Shown one piece after another: positions 45,202-54,457 of a stretch of 64,000 nucleotides of DNA. A program made the position numbers and the translations under genes. The notes below the pieces were generated by a model, which saw only the letters and a program-made list of their open reading frames with translations, was not told the DNA's origin and ran no database searches. The stretch's first letter is position 1. Each line of letters starts with the position of its first letter. The DNA is from Edaphosphingomonas laterariae (GTDB lineage: Bacteria > Pseudomonadota > Alphaproteobacteria > Sphingomonadales > Sphingomonadaceae): the NCBI RefSeq assembly GCF_900188165.1, contig NZ_FZOS01000011.1, positions 60,959-124,958 of the forward strand. The letters run 5' to 3'.

Positions 45202-47385
45202 ATGCGCCGTTCCGTTGCCGTTCGTTCCTGCACGCTCACGCCGATGATGCTGATCGCGTCCGCCTCGCTCGTCGCGATGCCCGCTATCGCGCAGGATCGC
45301 GCCGATCAGCAGCGGGACGTGATCGTCGTCACCGCCGCGCGCACGGCGCTGCCGCCCAATGCGCTGCCGCTCACCATCGACGTGATCGACAAGTCGGCGC
45401 TCGACCAGCAGGTCGCGATCGGCGGTTCGGTGGTCGATGCGGTGTCCAACCTCACCCCGTCCTTCTCGCCCACGCGACAGAAGCTGTCGGGTTCGGGCGA
45501 AACCCTGCGTGGTCGTTCGCCCCTCTATGCGATCAACGGCATCCCGCAGTCGACGCCGCTGCGCGACGGTAGCCGCGACGGTTTCACGATCGACCCCTTC
45601 TTCGTCGATCGCGTCGAACTGATCTACGGCTCGAACGCGCTGCAGGGCATTGGCGGCACCGGCGGCATCGTCAATCAGGTGACGGTCGGCCCGCCCAAGG
45701 AAGACGGGCTCACCGGCCGCGTGCTGGTGCAGGGTTCGGCCGACAATGATTTCAACGGCGACGGGCTGGGCGGCAAGCTCGGCGGCCTCGTCGCCTACAA
45801 GACCGATCGGTTCGACGCGACGGTCGGTGCCGCGTTCGAACAGCGCGGCGCCTTCTATGACGGCCATGGCAACCGCATCGGCATCGATGCGGTGCAGGGC
45901 GAGACGATGGATTCGACCAGCTGGTCGCTGTTCGGCCGCTTCGGCTATGCGGTCGACGAAAGCGCGCGCTTCGATCTCATCCTCAATCGCTTCCAGCTCG
46001 AAGGCGACGGCGATTATGTCGTCGTGCCGGGCGACCGCCTGACCGGCCTGCCCAGCACCAGCGAGAAGGGCGAGACGCTCGGCAAGGCGCCGCGCAACCT
46101 GGCGCAGAGCGCATCGCTGTCCTTCACCGACGATGATCTGGCCGGCGGCAACCTCGTCACCCAGATCTTCTACAGCCGGACGCGCGACACCTTCGGCGCG
46201 TCGCCCGCCGTTGCGGGGGATACCTTCCAGGACACGTCGATCGCGCCGGATGGCACGCTGGTCGATCAGTCTGAGAACCGCTCGCGCAAGATCGGCGGCA
46301 AGTTCAGCTATGAACGGTCGGTGCCCGGCTGGGATGCGCTGACCGCGACGATCGGTTTCGACGCTCTGTTCGACAAGACCGAACAGACGCTGATCCAGAC
46401 GGGCCGCACCTGGGTGCCGCCCACGGATTTCCGCAGCCTCGCGCCCTTCGGTCAGCTCAATCTTGCGCTGTTCGATAAAAAGCTGCGCATCGCCGGCGGC
46501 GTCCGTAACGAAAATGTGCGGATCAAGATCGACGACTACACCACGCTCGCCTCTTATGGTTCGCGTCAGGTGGATGGCGGCGTGCCCAAGTTCAGCGACA
46601 CGCTGTTCAACGGCGGCGTGATCGTCGAGCCGGTGCCCGGCATCCGCGCTTATGCGAGCTATGCCGAAGGCTATACGATGCCCGATGTCGGCCGCATTAC
46701 CCGCTCGATCGCACGGGACGGCGTCGATCTCGACAATTATCTCGACATCAGCCCGGTGATTTCCAACAATCGCGAACTGGGCTTCGAAGCGAAGCGCGGG
46801 CCGGTGGATTTCAGCGCCGCTTATTTCTGGTCGACCAGCAAGAACGGGCAGCTGCTCGTCCTGGTCAACAGCGTCTATGAAGTGCAGCGCCAGCGCGTCG
46901 AGATCGAGGGGCTGGAGCTGAACCTCAGCGTCAAGATGCCGATCGACGGGCTCACCCTCTCGACCGGCTATGCCCATCTCAAGGGCCGCGCGGATGGCAC
47001 GCCCAATGACGGCGTCGACAAGGTCAACATCGATCTCGATGGCGCCAACATCTCGCCCGATCGCTTCAATCTGGCGGCGAGCTATGCGAACGGTCCGCTC
47101 AGCGTCCGTGTCCAGTCGCAATTCTATCTGGCGCGGCGGTTCGACAACAGCCCGCTGCCGAACTTCGCGGGGCTCAACCGCGCCAATGATTTCGGCGGCT
47201 ACAACCTGACCGACGCGATCATTCGCTATCAGACGAAGGTCGGCGGGCTGACGCTGGCGGTGCAGAACCTCTTCGACAAATTCTACATCGACTATAACAG
47301 CGATACCCAGCGCCCGACGGACAGCACGCGTTATTATGCCGGCCGGGGACGCACCTTCACGCTGGGCTGGGATTATCGGTTCTAA
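45202..47385 (+). CDS. TonB-dependent outer-membrane receptor (probable siderophore receptor)
   Basis: A 727-residue receptor with a signal peptide to about residue 30 (ASLVAMPAIA). A plug domain follows (DVIVVTAARTALPPNALPLTIDVIDKSAL and LRGRSPLYAINGIPQ, GSNALQGIGGTGGIVNQVT). The beta barrel ends with aromatic-terminated YAGRGRTFTLGWDYRF. The TonB box is in the DVIVV segment. The following PepSY gene, a common partner in ferric-siderophore systems, and the lack of degradative partners downstream suggest iron uptake. The divergent amidohydrolase could process the ligand. Confidence 0.9.
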   Translation: MRRSVAVRSCTLTPMMLIASASLVAMPAIAQDRADQQRDVIVVTAARTALPPNALPLTIDVIDKSALDQQVAIGGSVVDAVSNLTPSFSPTRQKLSGSGETLRGRSPLYAINGIPQSTPLRDGSRDGFTIDPFFVDRVELIYGSNALQGIGGTGGIVNQVTVGPPKEDGLTGRVLVQGSADNDFNGDGLGGKLGGLVAYKTDRFDATVGAAFEQRGAFYDGHGNRIGIDAVQGETMDSTSWSLFGRFGYAVDESARFDLILNRFQLEGDGDYVVVPGDRLTGLPSTSEKGETLGKAPRNLAQSASLSFTDDDLAGGNLVTQIFYSRTRDTFGASPAVAGDTFQDTSIAPDGTLVDQSENRSRKIGGKFSYERSVPGWDALTATIGFDALFDKTEQTLIQTGRTWVPPTDFRSLAPFGQLNLALFDKKLRIAGGVRNENVRIKIDDYTTLASYGSRQVDGGVPKFSDTLFNGGVIVEPVPGIRAYASYAEGYTMPDVGRITRSIARDGVDLDNYLDISPVISNNRELGFEAKRGPVDFSAAYFWSTSKNGQLLVLVNSVYEVQRQRVEIEGLELNLSVKMPIDGLTLSTGYAHLKGRADGTPNDGVDKVNIDLDGANISPDRFNLAASYANGPLSVRVQSQFYLARRFDNSPLPNFAGLNRANDFGGYNLTDAIIRYQTKVGGLTLAVQNLFDKFYIDYNSDTQRPTDSTRYYAGRGRTFTLGWDYRF

Positions 47386-47453
47386 AGCGATTTCGAAGCC
47401 GCTGGCATCCGCTGCCGGCTCGGACATCGCGGGATAAAAATGGGCGCGCGAGG

Positions 47454-48515
47454 ATGAAGCTGATCGATCTGCTGCACCGCTGGATGGGCGGATTGATCGG
47501 CCTCGTGCTTGCCGTGCTGGGCTTTACCGGCGCGTTGCTCGTCCACCGCGATGCGTGGATCATGCTGCCCCATGCGGGCGATCCGCAGGTGCAGGACACC
47601 GGGGCCGTCGCTGACGCGGTCGCGAAGATCATGGCCGATCCGGCGGCGCGGCCCGAAAGCATCGTCTTCGCCAGCCAGAATTTCGGCCTCAACCGGCTGA
47701 GCTATGCGGATGGCGGCGGCGCCTATGCCGATCAGACGGGCGAGATCGTGACCCGTTGGGCGAGCCAGTGGGAACGGCCCGAACTCTGGCTGTTCGATCT
47801 CCACCACCACCTGTTCACCGGCGATACGGGCGAAACGGTGGCGGGCATTGCCGGCCTGTGCGGGCTGTTCTTCGTCGTCACCGGCGCCATCCTGTGGTGG
47901 CGGACGCGCAAGACCTTCGAGTTCCGCCTGTGGCCCCGGCGGATGAGCCGCCCGGCGATCGTGCGCCAGCATCGCGATCTCGGCATCGTCGTCGCGCCGC
48001 TGCTGCTGCTGTCGATCGTCACCGGCGCCGCGCTGATCTTCCGCCCGGTGGCGGCGCTGATCCTTGGCCCCTCGGCGCCGGCCGTCGTTTCGCGCGCACT
48101 CGCGCCACCACCCCCGCGCGAGGCGAAGCTGGCCGCGCACCCCGATTGGCGCGGCATGATCGAAACCGCGCGCGCGCGCTTCCCCGACGCGGAACTCCGC
48201 ATCCTGTCATTGCCGCGCGGCAAGAGCGGGATGATCTCGCTGCGCACCCGCCAGCAGGCCGAATGGCTGCCCAACGGCCGTTCGACGCTGTGGTTCGCCG
48301 CCGACAGCGGCGTGCTGGTCGACGCGCGCAATGCCTTTGATCTGCCGGCGCAGGCGCAGGGCTTCAACCTCTTCTACCCGCTGCATGCCGCCAAGGTGGG
48401 CGGCCTCGCTTATCGGCTGGTGATGACGGTATCGGGCCTCGCCATGGCGCTGCTCGGCGGCCTCGCGGTCTGGACCTTCTGGTTCCGGGGCGGGCGCAGG
48501 ATCCCCGCGCGCTGA
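47454..48515 (+). CDS. PepSY-domain membrane protein (siderophore-associated reductase type)
   Basis: A 353-residue protein with four membrane helices (about residues 8-30, 125-150, 175-205 and 315-345). Family marks are LHRWMGGLIGLVLAVLGFTGALLVHRD near the N-terminus, LWLFDLHHHLFTGDTGETVAGIAG, ILWWRTRKTFEF and LHAAKVGGLAYRLVMTVSGLAMALLGG. Conserved His residues could bind heme. Such proteins are often encoded right after TonB receptors and are proposed to reduce ferric siderophores in the periplasm. It follows the receptor by 68 nt. Confidence 0.88.
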   Translation: MKLIDLLHRWMGGLIGLVLAVLGFTGALLVHRDAWIMLPHAGDPQVQDTGAVADAVAKIMADPAARPESIVFASQNFGLNRLSYADGGGAYADQTGEIVTRWASQWERPELWLFDLHHHLFTGDTGETVAGIAGLCGLFFVVTGAILWWRTRKTFEFRLWPRRMSRPAIVRQHRDLGIVVAPLLLLSIVTGAALIFRPVAALILGPSAPAVVSRALAPPPPREAKLAAHPDWRGMIETARARFPDAELRILSLPRGKSGMISLRTRQQAEWLPNGRSTLWFAADSGVLVDARNAFDLPAQAQGFNLFYPLHAAKVGGLAYRLVMTVSGLAMALLGGLAVWTFWFRGGRRIPAR

Positions 48516-48519
48516 GCCT

Positions 48520-49140
48520 TTAGCGGCCCGCGTAAAGCAGCCGCCCACGCCCGAGCCGGCCGAGGATCTCGGCGATATCGGCCATCGAAAAGACGAAGCA
48601 GCCATTGCTGCGGCCGAGCTTGCCCTGCCGGTCCAGCACATCCGGCCCGACATAGCCGGCGGCGTGGATCACGATGGCGCGGTCCTCGGCATTGCTGTTG
48701 GTTCGGTCGAGGCCGATCAGCCGCCGCGCGGCGCCATGTTCGCCGCGATAGGACCGGCCGGTCAGATAGGCACCTTCCGACGTCGCTTCCGATCCGACGA
48801 TGTTGGAAAAGCGGTGGAGCCGGCCGTCATGCGCCGGGTCCGAACCCTTGCCATGCGCCACCAGAAAGCTGCGGGTCCGCCCGCGTTGCAGGTCGATCAG
48901 GTGGAAGCGCATGGCGGTGGACGGCAGACCGAAATCGGCGATCGCGACGATATCGCGGGACCATATTCGCCGTTCATGGCGGGCAAGCGCCTGGAGCGCG
49001 CGTGATCTGAGGCCCGGGTCGATGCCCGGTGCGGCCCGCCACAGCCCGCCGGGGCCGGCGATGGCCGGCGTCGCGATTGCCCCGGCCATGGCGCCGAGCA
49101 GCAACTCGCGGCGGGAGCAGGCGGGCGGCCGGGTCTGCAT
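48520..49140 (-). CDS. Murein L,D-transpeptidase catalytic domain family protein (YkuD_2)
   Basis: A 206-residue exported protein with a Tat-like or Sec signal (SRRELLLGAMAGAIATPAIA). The catalytic region resembles the PF13645 YkuD_2 family: FLVAHGKGSDPAHDG, FSNIVGSEATSEGAYLTG, AIVIHAAGYVG and the cysteine motif GRSNGCFVFS. This is related to, but distinct from, the YcbB and YkuD enzymes nearby. It ends only 4 nt from the convergent PepSY gene. The physiological substrate is peptidoglycan by family inference. Confidence 0.88.
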   Translation of the reverse strand: MQTRPPACSRRELLLGAMAGAIATPAIAGPGGLWRAAPGIDPGLRSRALQALARHERRIWSRDIVAIADFGLPSTAMRFHLIDLQRGRTRSFLVAHGKGSDPAHDGRLHRFSNIVGSEATSEGAYLTGRSYRGEHGAARRLIGLDRTNSNAEDRAIVIHAAGYVGPDVLDRQGKLGRSNGCFVFSMADIAEILGRLGRGRLLYAGR

Positions 49141-49206
49141 CGCGGGATTAAGCCATCGCCCGCAACGCCGGGCAATGGGTCATCCGATGTAGCGCAGATG
49201 GGGAAG

Positions 49207-49246
49207 GGGGGATCGGCCGCGCCGGCAAGGCCGCGCGGCCGATCCC
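49207..49246 (-). terminator. Hairpin downstream of the amidase gene
   Basis: GGGGATCGGCCGCGC and GCGCGGCCGATCCCC form a long stem 10 nt after the amidase stop. Pyrimidines follow on the minus strand but not a clean T run. Probably a terminator or a 3' protective stem. Confidence 0.5.
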
Positions 49247-49256
49247 CTATGCCATG

Positions 49257-50762
49257 TCAGGCGACAGGCGCGCGCCGGCCCGCCCAGGGCGCGGCCTGCT
49301 CCAGCTGGCCCGCCAGCCGGAACAGGGTCGCTTCGTCGCCATAGCGGGCGGAGAACAACACGCCGATCGGCAAGCCCGCCTTGGACATGGCGAGCGGCAC
49401 CGACATGCTCGGCTGGCCGGTCTGGTTGTGGATGCCGGTAAAGGGAATGAACTCGGTAACGGCCTTGAAATAGGCCTGCACGTCGGTCGGCGACAGGCCG
49501 AGCACGCCCAGCTTCGGCGGCGGCGCGGCAGTCGTCGGCGTCAGCAGCACGTCATAATCGGCCATGAACTCGGCCATGGTGATGGCGGCCGTCTGGAAGG
49601 TGTTGTTGGCGATCGCATAATCGGTGCCCTTCATCGAAAGGCCCATCTGGTAATAAGCCAGCGTGGCGACTTCGATCACGTCGGGGCCGATCGGGATGCC
49701 CGTCACCTTCTCGCGCGCCTGCAGGTCGGCAACGATGGACGAGGTGATGATCGCGAACGATGCCTGGCCGAGCGCGGCGACATCGAATTTCGGTGTCGCT
49801 TCCTCGACATGGTGGCCAAGGCTCTCGCACAGCTTGGCCGCCGCGCGGGTGGCGGCGATGACTTCCGGGTCGACCGGCGTGCCGCCCATGGTGGCGACGT
49901 TGAGCGCGATCCGCAGGCGGCCGGGATTGCGCTTCACCTCCTCCAGATACGGGCGTTCCGGCGTTGGCGCGCCATAGCGTGAGCCTGGCTCCAGCCCGTG
50001 CGTCGCATCGAGCAGCGCGGCGCTGTCGCGCACGCTGATGGTGACGGCGTGGTGGGCGGACATGCCGCCCCAGCCTTCGGTGCGCGGCGGGCCCATCGGC
50101 ACGCGGCCACGGCTCGGCTTCAGGCCGAACAGCCCGCAGCAGGATGCCGGGATGCGGATCGATCCGCCGCCATCGGTGGCATGGGCGGCGGGCAGCACGC
50201 CCGCGGCCACGGCGGCGGCGGCGCCCCCGCTCGATCCGCCGGCAATATGTTCGCCGTTCCACGGGTTGCGCGTCAGCCCAGTGGCCTTGCTTTCGGTCGT
50301 GCCGGTCAGCCCGAATTCCGGGGTGGTCGTCTTGCCGAAGATGACAAGGCCGGCGCGTTCGTGCCGCTTCACCAGTTCCGACGTCACGGTCGGGCGGAAA
50401 TCCTTGTAATAACGGCTGCCCTGCCCGGTAATCTCGCCGGCGATATGGGTGTTGAGGTCCTTTTCCAGCCAGGGCACGCCCACGAACGGGCCGTCCGGCA
50501 GCCCCTTGGCCACCGTCGCGCGGGCGCGCTCATAGAGCTTGGACGCCATGTAATTGTAGCGCGGGTTGGTTGCCTCGGTCCGCGCGATCGCCGCTTCCAG
50601 CAGTTCCGACGCCGACACCTGCTTGCGCCGGACGAGATCGGCAAGGCCGAGCGCATCATGGTCCTGAAGCACGTTTTTCGGCGCGGCCGCATTGGCGCCG
50701 CCTGCCGCAATCGCGGCCGTCGCCGCCATCCCCGCCATCGTTTCCCGCCGTGACATCTTCAT
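49257..50762 (-). CDS. Tat-exported amidase (amidase signature family)
   Basis: A 501-residue enzyme with a twin-arginine signal (MKMSRRETMAGMAATAAIAAGGANA). The Ser-cisSer-Lys triad is visible: Lys in GVPWLEKDLN, cis-Ser in IAGGSSGGAAAAVAAG, nucleophile Ser in TDGGGSIRIPASCCGLFGLKPSRGRV. It hydrolyses amides to acids and ammonia. The substrate is unknown. The start at 50762 is set by the signal peptide; an upstream frame extension lacks one. Its location outside the cytoplasm suggests scavenging of external amides. Confidence 0.92.
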   Translation of the reverse strand: MKMSRRETMAGMAATAAIAAGGANAAAPKNVLQDHDALGLADLVRRKQVSASELLEAAIARTEATNPRYNYMASKLYERARATVAKGLPDGPFVGVPWLEKDLNTHIAGEITGQGSRYYKDFRPTVTSELVKRHERAGLVIFGKTTTPEFGLTGTTESKATGLTRNPWNGEHIAGGSSGGAAAAVAAGVLPAAHATDGGGSIRIPASCCGLFGLKPSRGRVPMGPPRTEGWGGMSAHHAVTISVRDSAALLDATHGLEPGSRYGAPTPERPYLEEVKRNPGRLRIALNVATMGGTPVDPEVIAATRAAAKLCESLGHHVEEATPKFDVAALGQASFAIITSSIVADLQAREKVTGIPIGPDVIEVATLAYYQMGLSMKGTDYAIANNTFQTAAITMAEFMADYDVLLTPTTAAPPPKLGVLGLSPTDVQAYFKAVTEFIPFTGIHNQTGQPSMSVPLAMSKAGLPIGVLFSARYGDEATLFRLAGQLEQAAPWAGRRAPVA

Positions 50763-51010
50763 TCCACATCCTCTCCCCGCCGCGTCTGTGCGCGGCCCGT
50801 CAGTCAGGATGGCCGGGGCAGGGGCGTCCGCGCAAGCGGATTGCGTTGCCCATTTGAATCGCATCGCGGCCGGCTCGTCCGTAACGCCATAGTCCGAGGT
50901 CAGGATCGGGCCCGCGGACGCTCTGCCCTAGGGTAATATCGGATTGATCCCGCTGCCCTGCGGTTCCATCACAAGGGCATGATGTGTTTGCGAAGAGGCA
51001 GGGACGAAGC

Positions 51011-51997
51011 ATGATGATCACCAGTCGGCGCGGGGCGATGCTGTGGCTGGGCGGCGGCATCGCGCTGTCGGCGGGCGCCGCCCATGCGATGCAGGCCCTG
51101 AACCCCGCGACGATCGAGGAATCGGTTGCCAACCTCAAGCCCGGCCAGTTCCTGTGGGCGCCGGACATCGCCCCCGACGGGCCGGTGATGGTGCTCGTCA
51201 GCCTCGCTTTGCAACGGGCCTATGTCTATCGCAACGGCGTGCTGATCGGCGTTTCCACCGTGTCCACCGGCAAGAAGGGGCACGAAACGCCGACGGGCGT
51301 GTTCACCGTGCTGCAAAAGGCCAAGGTTCACCATTCGAACCTCTATAACAATGCGGCCATGCCCTACATGCAGCGGCTGACATGGGATGGCATTGCCATG
51401 CATGCCGGCTCGCTGCCGGGCTATCCGGCGTCGCATGGCTGCATTCGCCTGCCCCCGGCCTTCGCCCGCCAGCTTTACGGCGTGACGGCGCTGGGGCTGA
51501 CCGTGGTGATCACCGAAAATGGCGCCGTGCCGCGCGTGGCGCCGACGCCGGCGATGCTGGAAGCGGGCACCGGCACCCCGCCCGATGCGGACGCCGATGG
51601 CGTGCGCTGGACGCCGGAAAAATCGCCGACCGGGCCGATCTCGATCATCATCAGCGCGTCGGACCGCAGGCTTGTGGTGTTGCGCAACGGCAAGGAAATC
51701 GGGCGCACGCCCGTCACCATCGCGGGCGAGGTCGCCGGCACCAGCGCCTATACGCTGCGCGCGATCGAAGGCACGACCTATCACTGGCTGCAACTGCCGC
51801 TGCCGGGGCAGACGGTGGCGCCCAATACCGAACTTCTGCCCGAGGAACGCGAACGGTTGCGCCTGCCGGAAGATTTCCGCGCGCAACTGGCCGGCATCCT
51901 CGCGCCGGGGGCGACGGTGGTGCTGACGGGGGACAGCCTGCGTTCGGGCGGCGCCGGCAAGAAGCTGACCGTCATCAAGAGCGAGGACGAGGGGTAG
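51011..51997 (+). CDS. L,D-transpeptidase (YkuD/ErfK type)
   Basis: A 328-residue exported protein with signal SRRGAMLWLGGGIALSAGAAHA. The YkuD domain (about 60-180) has HETPTGVFTVLQK and the catalytic AMHAGSLPGYPASHGCIRLPPAFARQLY, with the cysteine in SHGCIRLP. The C-terminal 150 residues look like a second beta domain (ISIIISASDRRLVVLRNGKEIGRTPVTI). This type attaches lipoproteins or forms 3-3 crosslinks. ATG 51011 follows GGCAGGGACGAAGC. It is convergent with the AraC gene. Confidence 0.9.
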   Translation: MMITSRRGAMLWLGGGIALSAGAAHAMQALNPATIEESVANLKPGQFLWAPDIAPDGPVMVLVSLALQRAYVYRNGVLIGVSTVSTGKKGHETPTGVFTVLQKAKVHHSNLYNNAAMPYMQRLTWDGIAMHAGSLPGYPASHGCIRLPPAFARQLYGVTALGLTVVITENGAVPRVAPTPAMLEAGTGTPPDADADGVRWTPEKSPTGPISIIISASDRRLVVLRNGKEIGRTPVTIAGEVAGTSAYTLRAIEGTTYHWLQLPLPGQTVAPNTELLPEERERLRLPEDFRAQLAGILAPGATVVLTGDSLRSGGAGKKLTVIKSEDEG

Positions 51998-52017
51998 GGG
52001 AGCCGGCCCCGGCTCCC
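51998..52017. terminator. GC-rich hairpin between convergent genes
   Basis: GGGAGCCGG and CCGGCTCCC are perfect 9-bp arms around two bases, immediately after the L,D-transpeptidase stop and 6 nt from the AraC stop. It probably separates the two convergent transcripts, although no T tract is present. Confidence 0.55.
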
Positions 52018-52023
52018 GTCCGG

Positions 52024-53043
52024 TCAGGGCGTCGCGCTCGGGCCGGCGCGGTCGAGCACCATGCGGCGATAGGCGGTCGGCGATACGCCGGCCCAGGCGC
52101 GGATCGCGCGGGCCAGTCCGTTCGCCTCGGCAAAGCCGGCGCGGGTCGCGATCTGGCTGATCGGGATATTATGGTCGTGCAGGCAGAGCAAAGCCACTTC
52201 GCGGCGGACATCGGCCTTGAGCGCGCGATAGCTCGATCCCTCGCCCTCCAGCCGCCGCCGCAGGGTCTGGCCGCACATGCCGAAGCCTTCGGCCAGCGTC
52301 TCCAGCTTGGGCAGCGCCTGATGGCTTTCGAGATGGGCGCGCATCCGGGCGCGGATCGCGGTGACGATCCCGTCGCCGACATCGTCCACCGTCAGCATGT
52401 CGACCGGCCGGTGGGCAAGGAAGCGTGGAATGTCCGCCGGAACCCGCACCACCCTGCGGGCGAGCACGGTGCGCGGCAGGCGGAGCGTCGCGACTTCGGC
52501 GCCGAAGCGGCAGTCGCACCCCATCACCTCCAGATATTCGGGCATCGGCACCGCCGGTTCGCCCGGAAATTCGGCGGCGATCACCGCGAACTTCTCGCCC
52601 ATCAGCCATTGCGCGAAGCGCTGCCAGAAGATCAGCCACCAGCCCGGCAGCACGCGCAGCGGATCATGCCCGGTATCGGGAATGGCGACGGTCAGGACGG
52701 CGTCATGCTCGTCCTCCTGCGTCAGGGTGAAGCGCAGGTCCGGCGTCGCGGCGGCATAGAAGCGGAAGGCGCGGTCCAGCGCGTCGCCCACCGTTTCGCT
52801 CAGCGCGCCGATCTCGCACATCAGCTGGAACGCGCCCATGCGCAGCGGGTGCGCGGTCAGCCCGCACAATTCGTCCTGCATCATCAGCTTCGCGTTGCGC
52901 GATATGGTCGATAGCGCCGCGCCGTCATAGCGACCGGCGACAGGCTCGCGCCCCTCGGCCACGGCGGCGGGGTCGAAGCCCGCCCGTTCCGCACTGGCGA
53001 GGAAGGTTCGCGCATAATGGTCGATAAGCGTGGCCGCGGCCAC
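52024..53043 (-). CDS. AraC-family transcriptional regulator
   Basis: About 339 residues. The N-terminal 190 residues match the arabinose-binding-like sensor domain used by AraC regulators of aromatic or lipid catabolism (LCGLTAHPLRMGAFQLMCEIGALSETVGDALDRAFRFY). The C-terminal helix-turn-helix pair is LAEGFGMCGQTLRRRLEGEGSSYRALKADVRREVALLCLHDHNIPISQIATRAGFAEANGLARAIRAWAGVSPTAYRR. GTG 53043 after GGGAGCC gives the usual length. It may control the catabolic run upstream on the same strand. Confidence 0.87.
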   Translation of the reverse strand: MAAATLIDHYARTFLASAERAGFDPAAVAEGREPVAGRYDGAALSTISRNAKLMMQDELCGLTAHPLRMGAFQLMCEIGALSETVGDALDRAFRFYAAATPDLRFTLTQEDEHDAVLTVAIPDTGHDPLRVLPGWWLIFWQRFAQWLMGEKFAVIAAEFPGEPAVPMPEYLEVMGCDCRFGAEVATLRLPRTVLARRVVRVPADIPRFLAHRPVDMLTVDDVGDGIVTAIRARMRAHLESHQALPKLETLAEGFGMCGQTLRRRLEGEGSSYRALKADVRREVALLCLHDHNIPISQIATRAGFAEANGLARAIRAWAGVSPTAYRRMVLDRAGPSATP

Positions 53044-53206
53044 CTGTTCGGCTCCCGTCTGTCCCAGCCAGGGGGAGCTTAATGCGATGGGGCGGGTTGG
53101 CAAGGTGCGCGGCTCGCAAAAGGCCGTGTATCGCGCCAGCGGGCCCGGCCGGAAGGGGGCGACAGGCGCGGCAATCCCGAAGGATCGCCGCGCGTGTTTT
53201 GGCGTG

Positions 53207-54322
53207 TCAGGTGTTGGTGGCGAACATCCGCAGGCCGTTGTCGCAAACGATCTTGCGACGGTCCGCATCCGGGATGCCGGCGGCGGTGAACTGCTTTTCC
53301 ATCAGCGCGCGCGAATTGGGCCACGACGTCGCCGGATGCGGGAAGTCGGTCGACCAATAGAGCACGTCCGGGCCGAAATATTCGTAGCAATATTTCAGGC
53401 CGAGCGGCTCGTACATGAACGTCGCGCCCATCTGCCGCTTGAAATATTCGGTCGGCAGCATCTTCAGGTTGGGGAAGCTGTAATGGCCCTGGATGATGCG
53501 GCCATCGAGGATCATGTCGAACAGGAAGGGCAGCCAGCCCAGGCCCGGCTCGACGAACAGCACCTTCAGCTTGGGGAAGCGTTCGAGCGTGCCGGACAGG
53601 ATCCAGAAGCAGATCGTCTCGGCCAGCTGGAAGCCCGGCAGGCCCAGCGCGACGCCCTTCATCGGGGTCGGGTCGCGGCGGATCAGCTCATAGCCCTTGG
53701 CGTTGTTGTCGAGGTGGTTGAGGATGGTGATGCCGGTTTCCTGCAGCACGCCCCACAGCCGGTCGTAGCGCGGGTCGAAATAGTCCGGCAGGCCAAGTTC
53801 GGTGGGGAAGGGCGGCAGCTGGACGCAGCGTGCGCCACGCTTGGCCACGCGTTCCACTTCGCGCACCGATGCCTCAACATCGTGCGGCAGCAGCTGATAG
53901 GCGCACATCAGGCGCTGCGGATCGACCGCCGCGAAATCGGCGATCGCATCGTTGAAGCCCGACAGCATCTCCTTCCAGTCGTCGCCCATGATTTCCGGGC
54001 TGCACATCTTGGCGCCGCCGACTTCGGGGAAGATCACTTCGGCGAACACGCCATCGCGGTCCATCGACGCCAGCTTGGCGTGCGGTTCGTAATGGCCGGG
54101 ATCGTTCCAGGCGACCGGGTCCATGATGTCGTTGATGTCGGGGATGAAGCCGCCGCGCTTTTCGAGCTCGAGCGCCTGATAACGCTTGTTGCCGTCGATC
54201 CACTTCTGGCGAAGGCGCTCGGGCAGGCGCGGCGTCACCCATTCGTCGGTGTAGAAGACGTGCGAGTCGACCGAGACGAGCTTTTCGTCCGGCGCGATAT
54301 TCACCGAAGGTGCGGTAGCCAT
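53207..54322 (-). CDS. Amidohydrolase_2 family metal-dependent hydrolase
   Basis: A 371-residue TIM-barrel protein of the amidohydrolase_2 group, which holds decarboxylases and hydrolases for aromatic ring-cleavage products. Recognisable parts are KLVSVDSHVFYTDEWVTPRLPE, FAEVIFPEVGGAKMCS, CVQLPPFPTELGLPDYFDPRYDRLWGVLQETGITILNH, KVLFVEPGLGWLPF and DVLYWSTDFPHPATSWPNS. The usual N-terminal HxH metal motif is only partly present (DSH). ATG 54322 follows GGAGAGGCAA. It is the last gene of the likely Rieske operon. Confidence 0.88.
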   Translation of the reverse strand: MATAPSVNIAPDEKLVSVDSHVFYTDEWVTPRLPERLRQKWIDGNKRYQALELEKRGGFIPDINDIMDPVAWNDPGHYEPHAKLASMDRDGVFAEVIFPEVGGAKMCSPEIMGDDWKEMLSGFNDAIADFAAVDPQRLMCAYQLLPHDVEASVREVERVAKRGARCVQLPPFPTELGLPDYFDPRYDRLWGVLQETGITILNHLDNNAKGYELIRRDPTPMKGVALGLPGFQLAETICFWILSGTLERFPKLKVLFVEPGLGWLPFLFDMILDGRIIQGHYSFPNLKMLPTEYFKRQMGATFMYEPLGLKYCYEYFGPDVLYWSTDFPHPATSWPNSRALMEKQFTAAGIPDADRRKIVCDNGLRMFATNT

Positions 54323-54457
54323 TTGCCTCTCCATTGTCGTTGCCGGCCGGCACGCCGGGTCGATGGAGAGGCTATGGCTGGGGGGCAGAGGTGGAAAGAT
54401 CGGAAGCTGACAGCGGACCGGTCAAAATATGACGCGGGTGGTTCGGCGCGCCGCGTG

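Noticed and set aside
45058..47427. Minus-strand 789-codon open frame antisense to the TonB receptor
   Set aside because: Same reason: the receptor on the plus strand has all expected motifs and the antisense product matches nothing.
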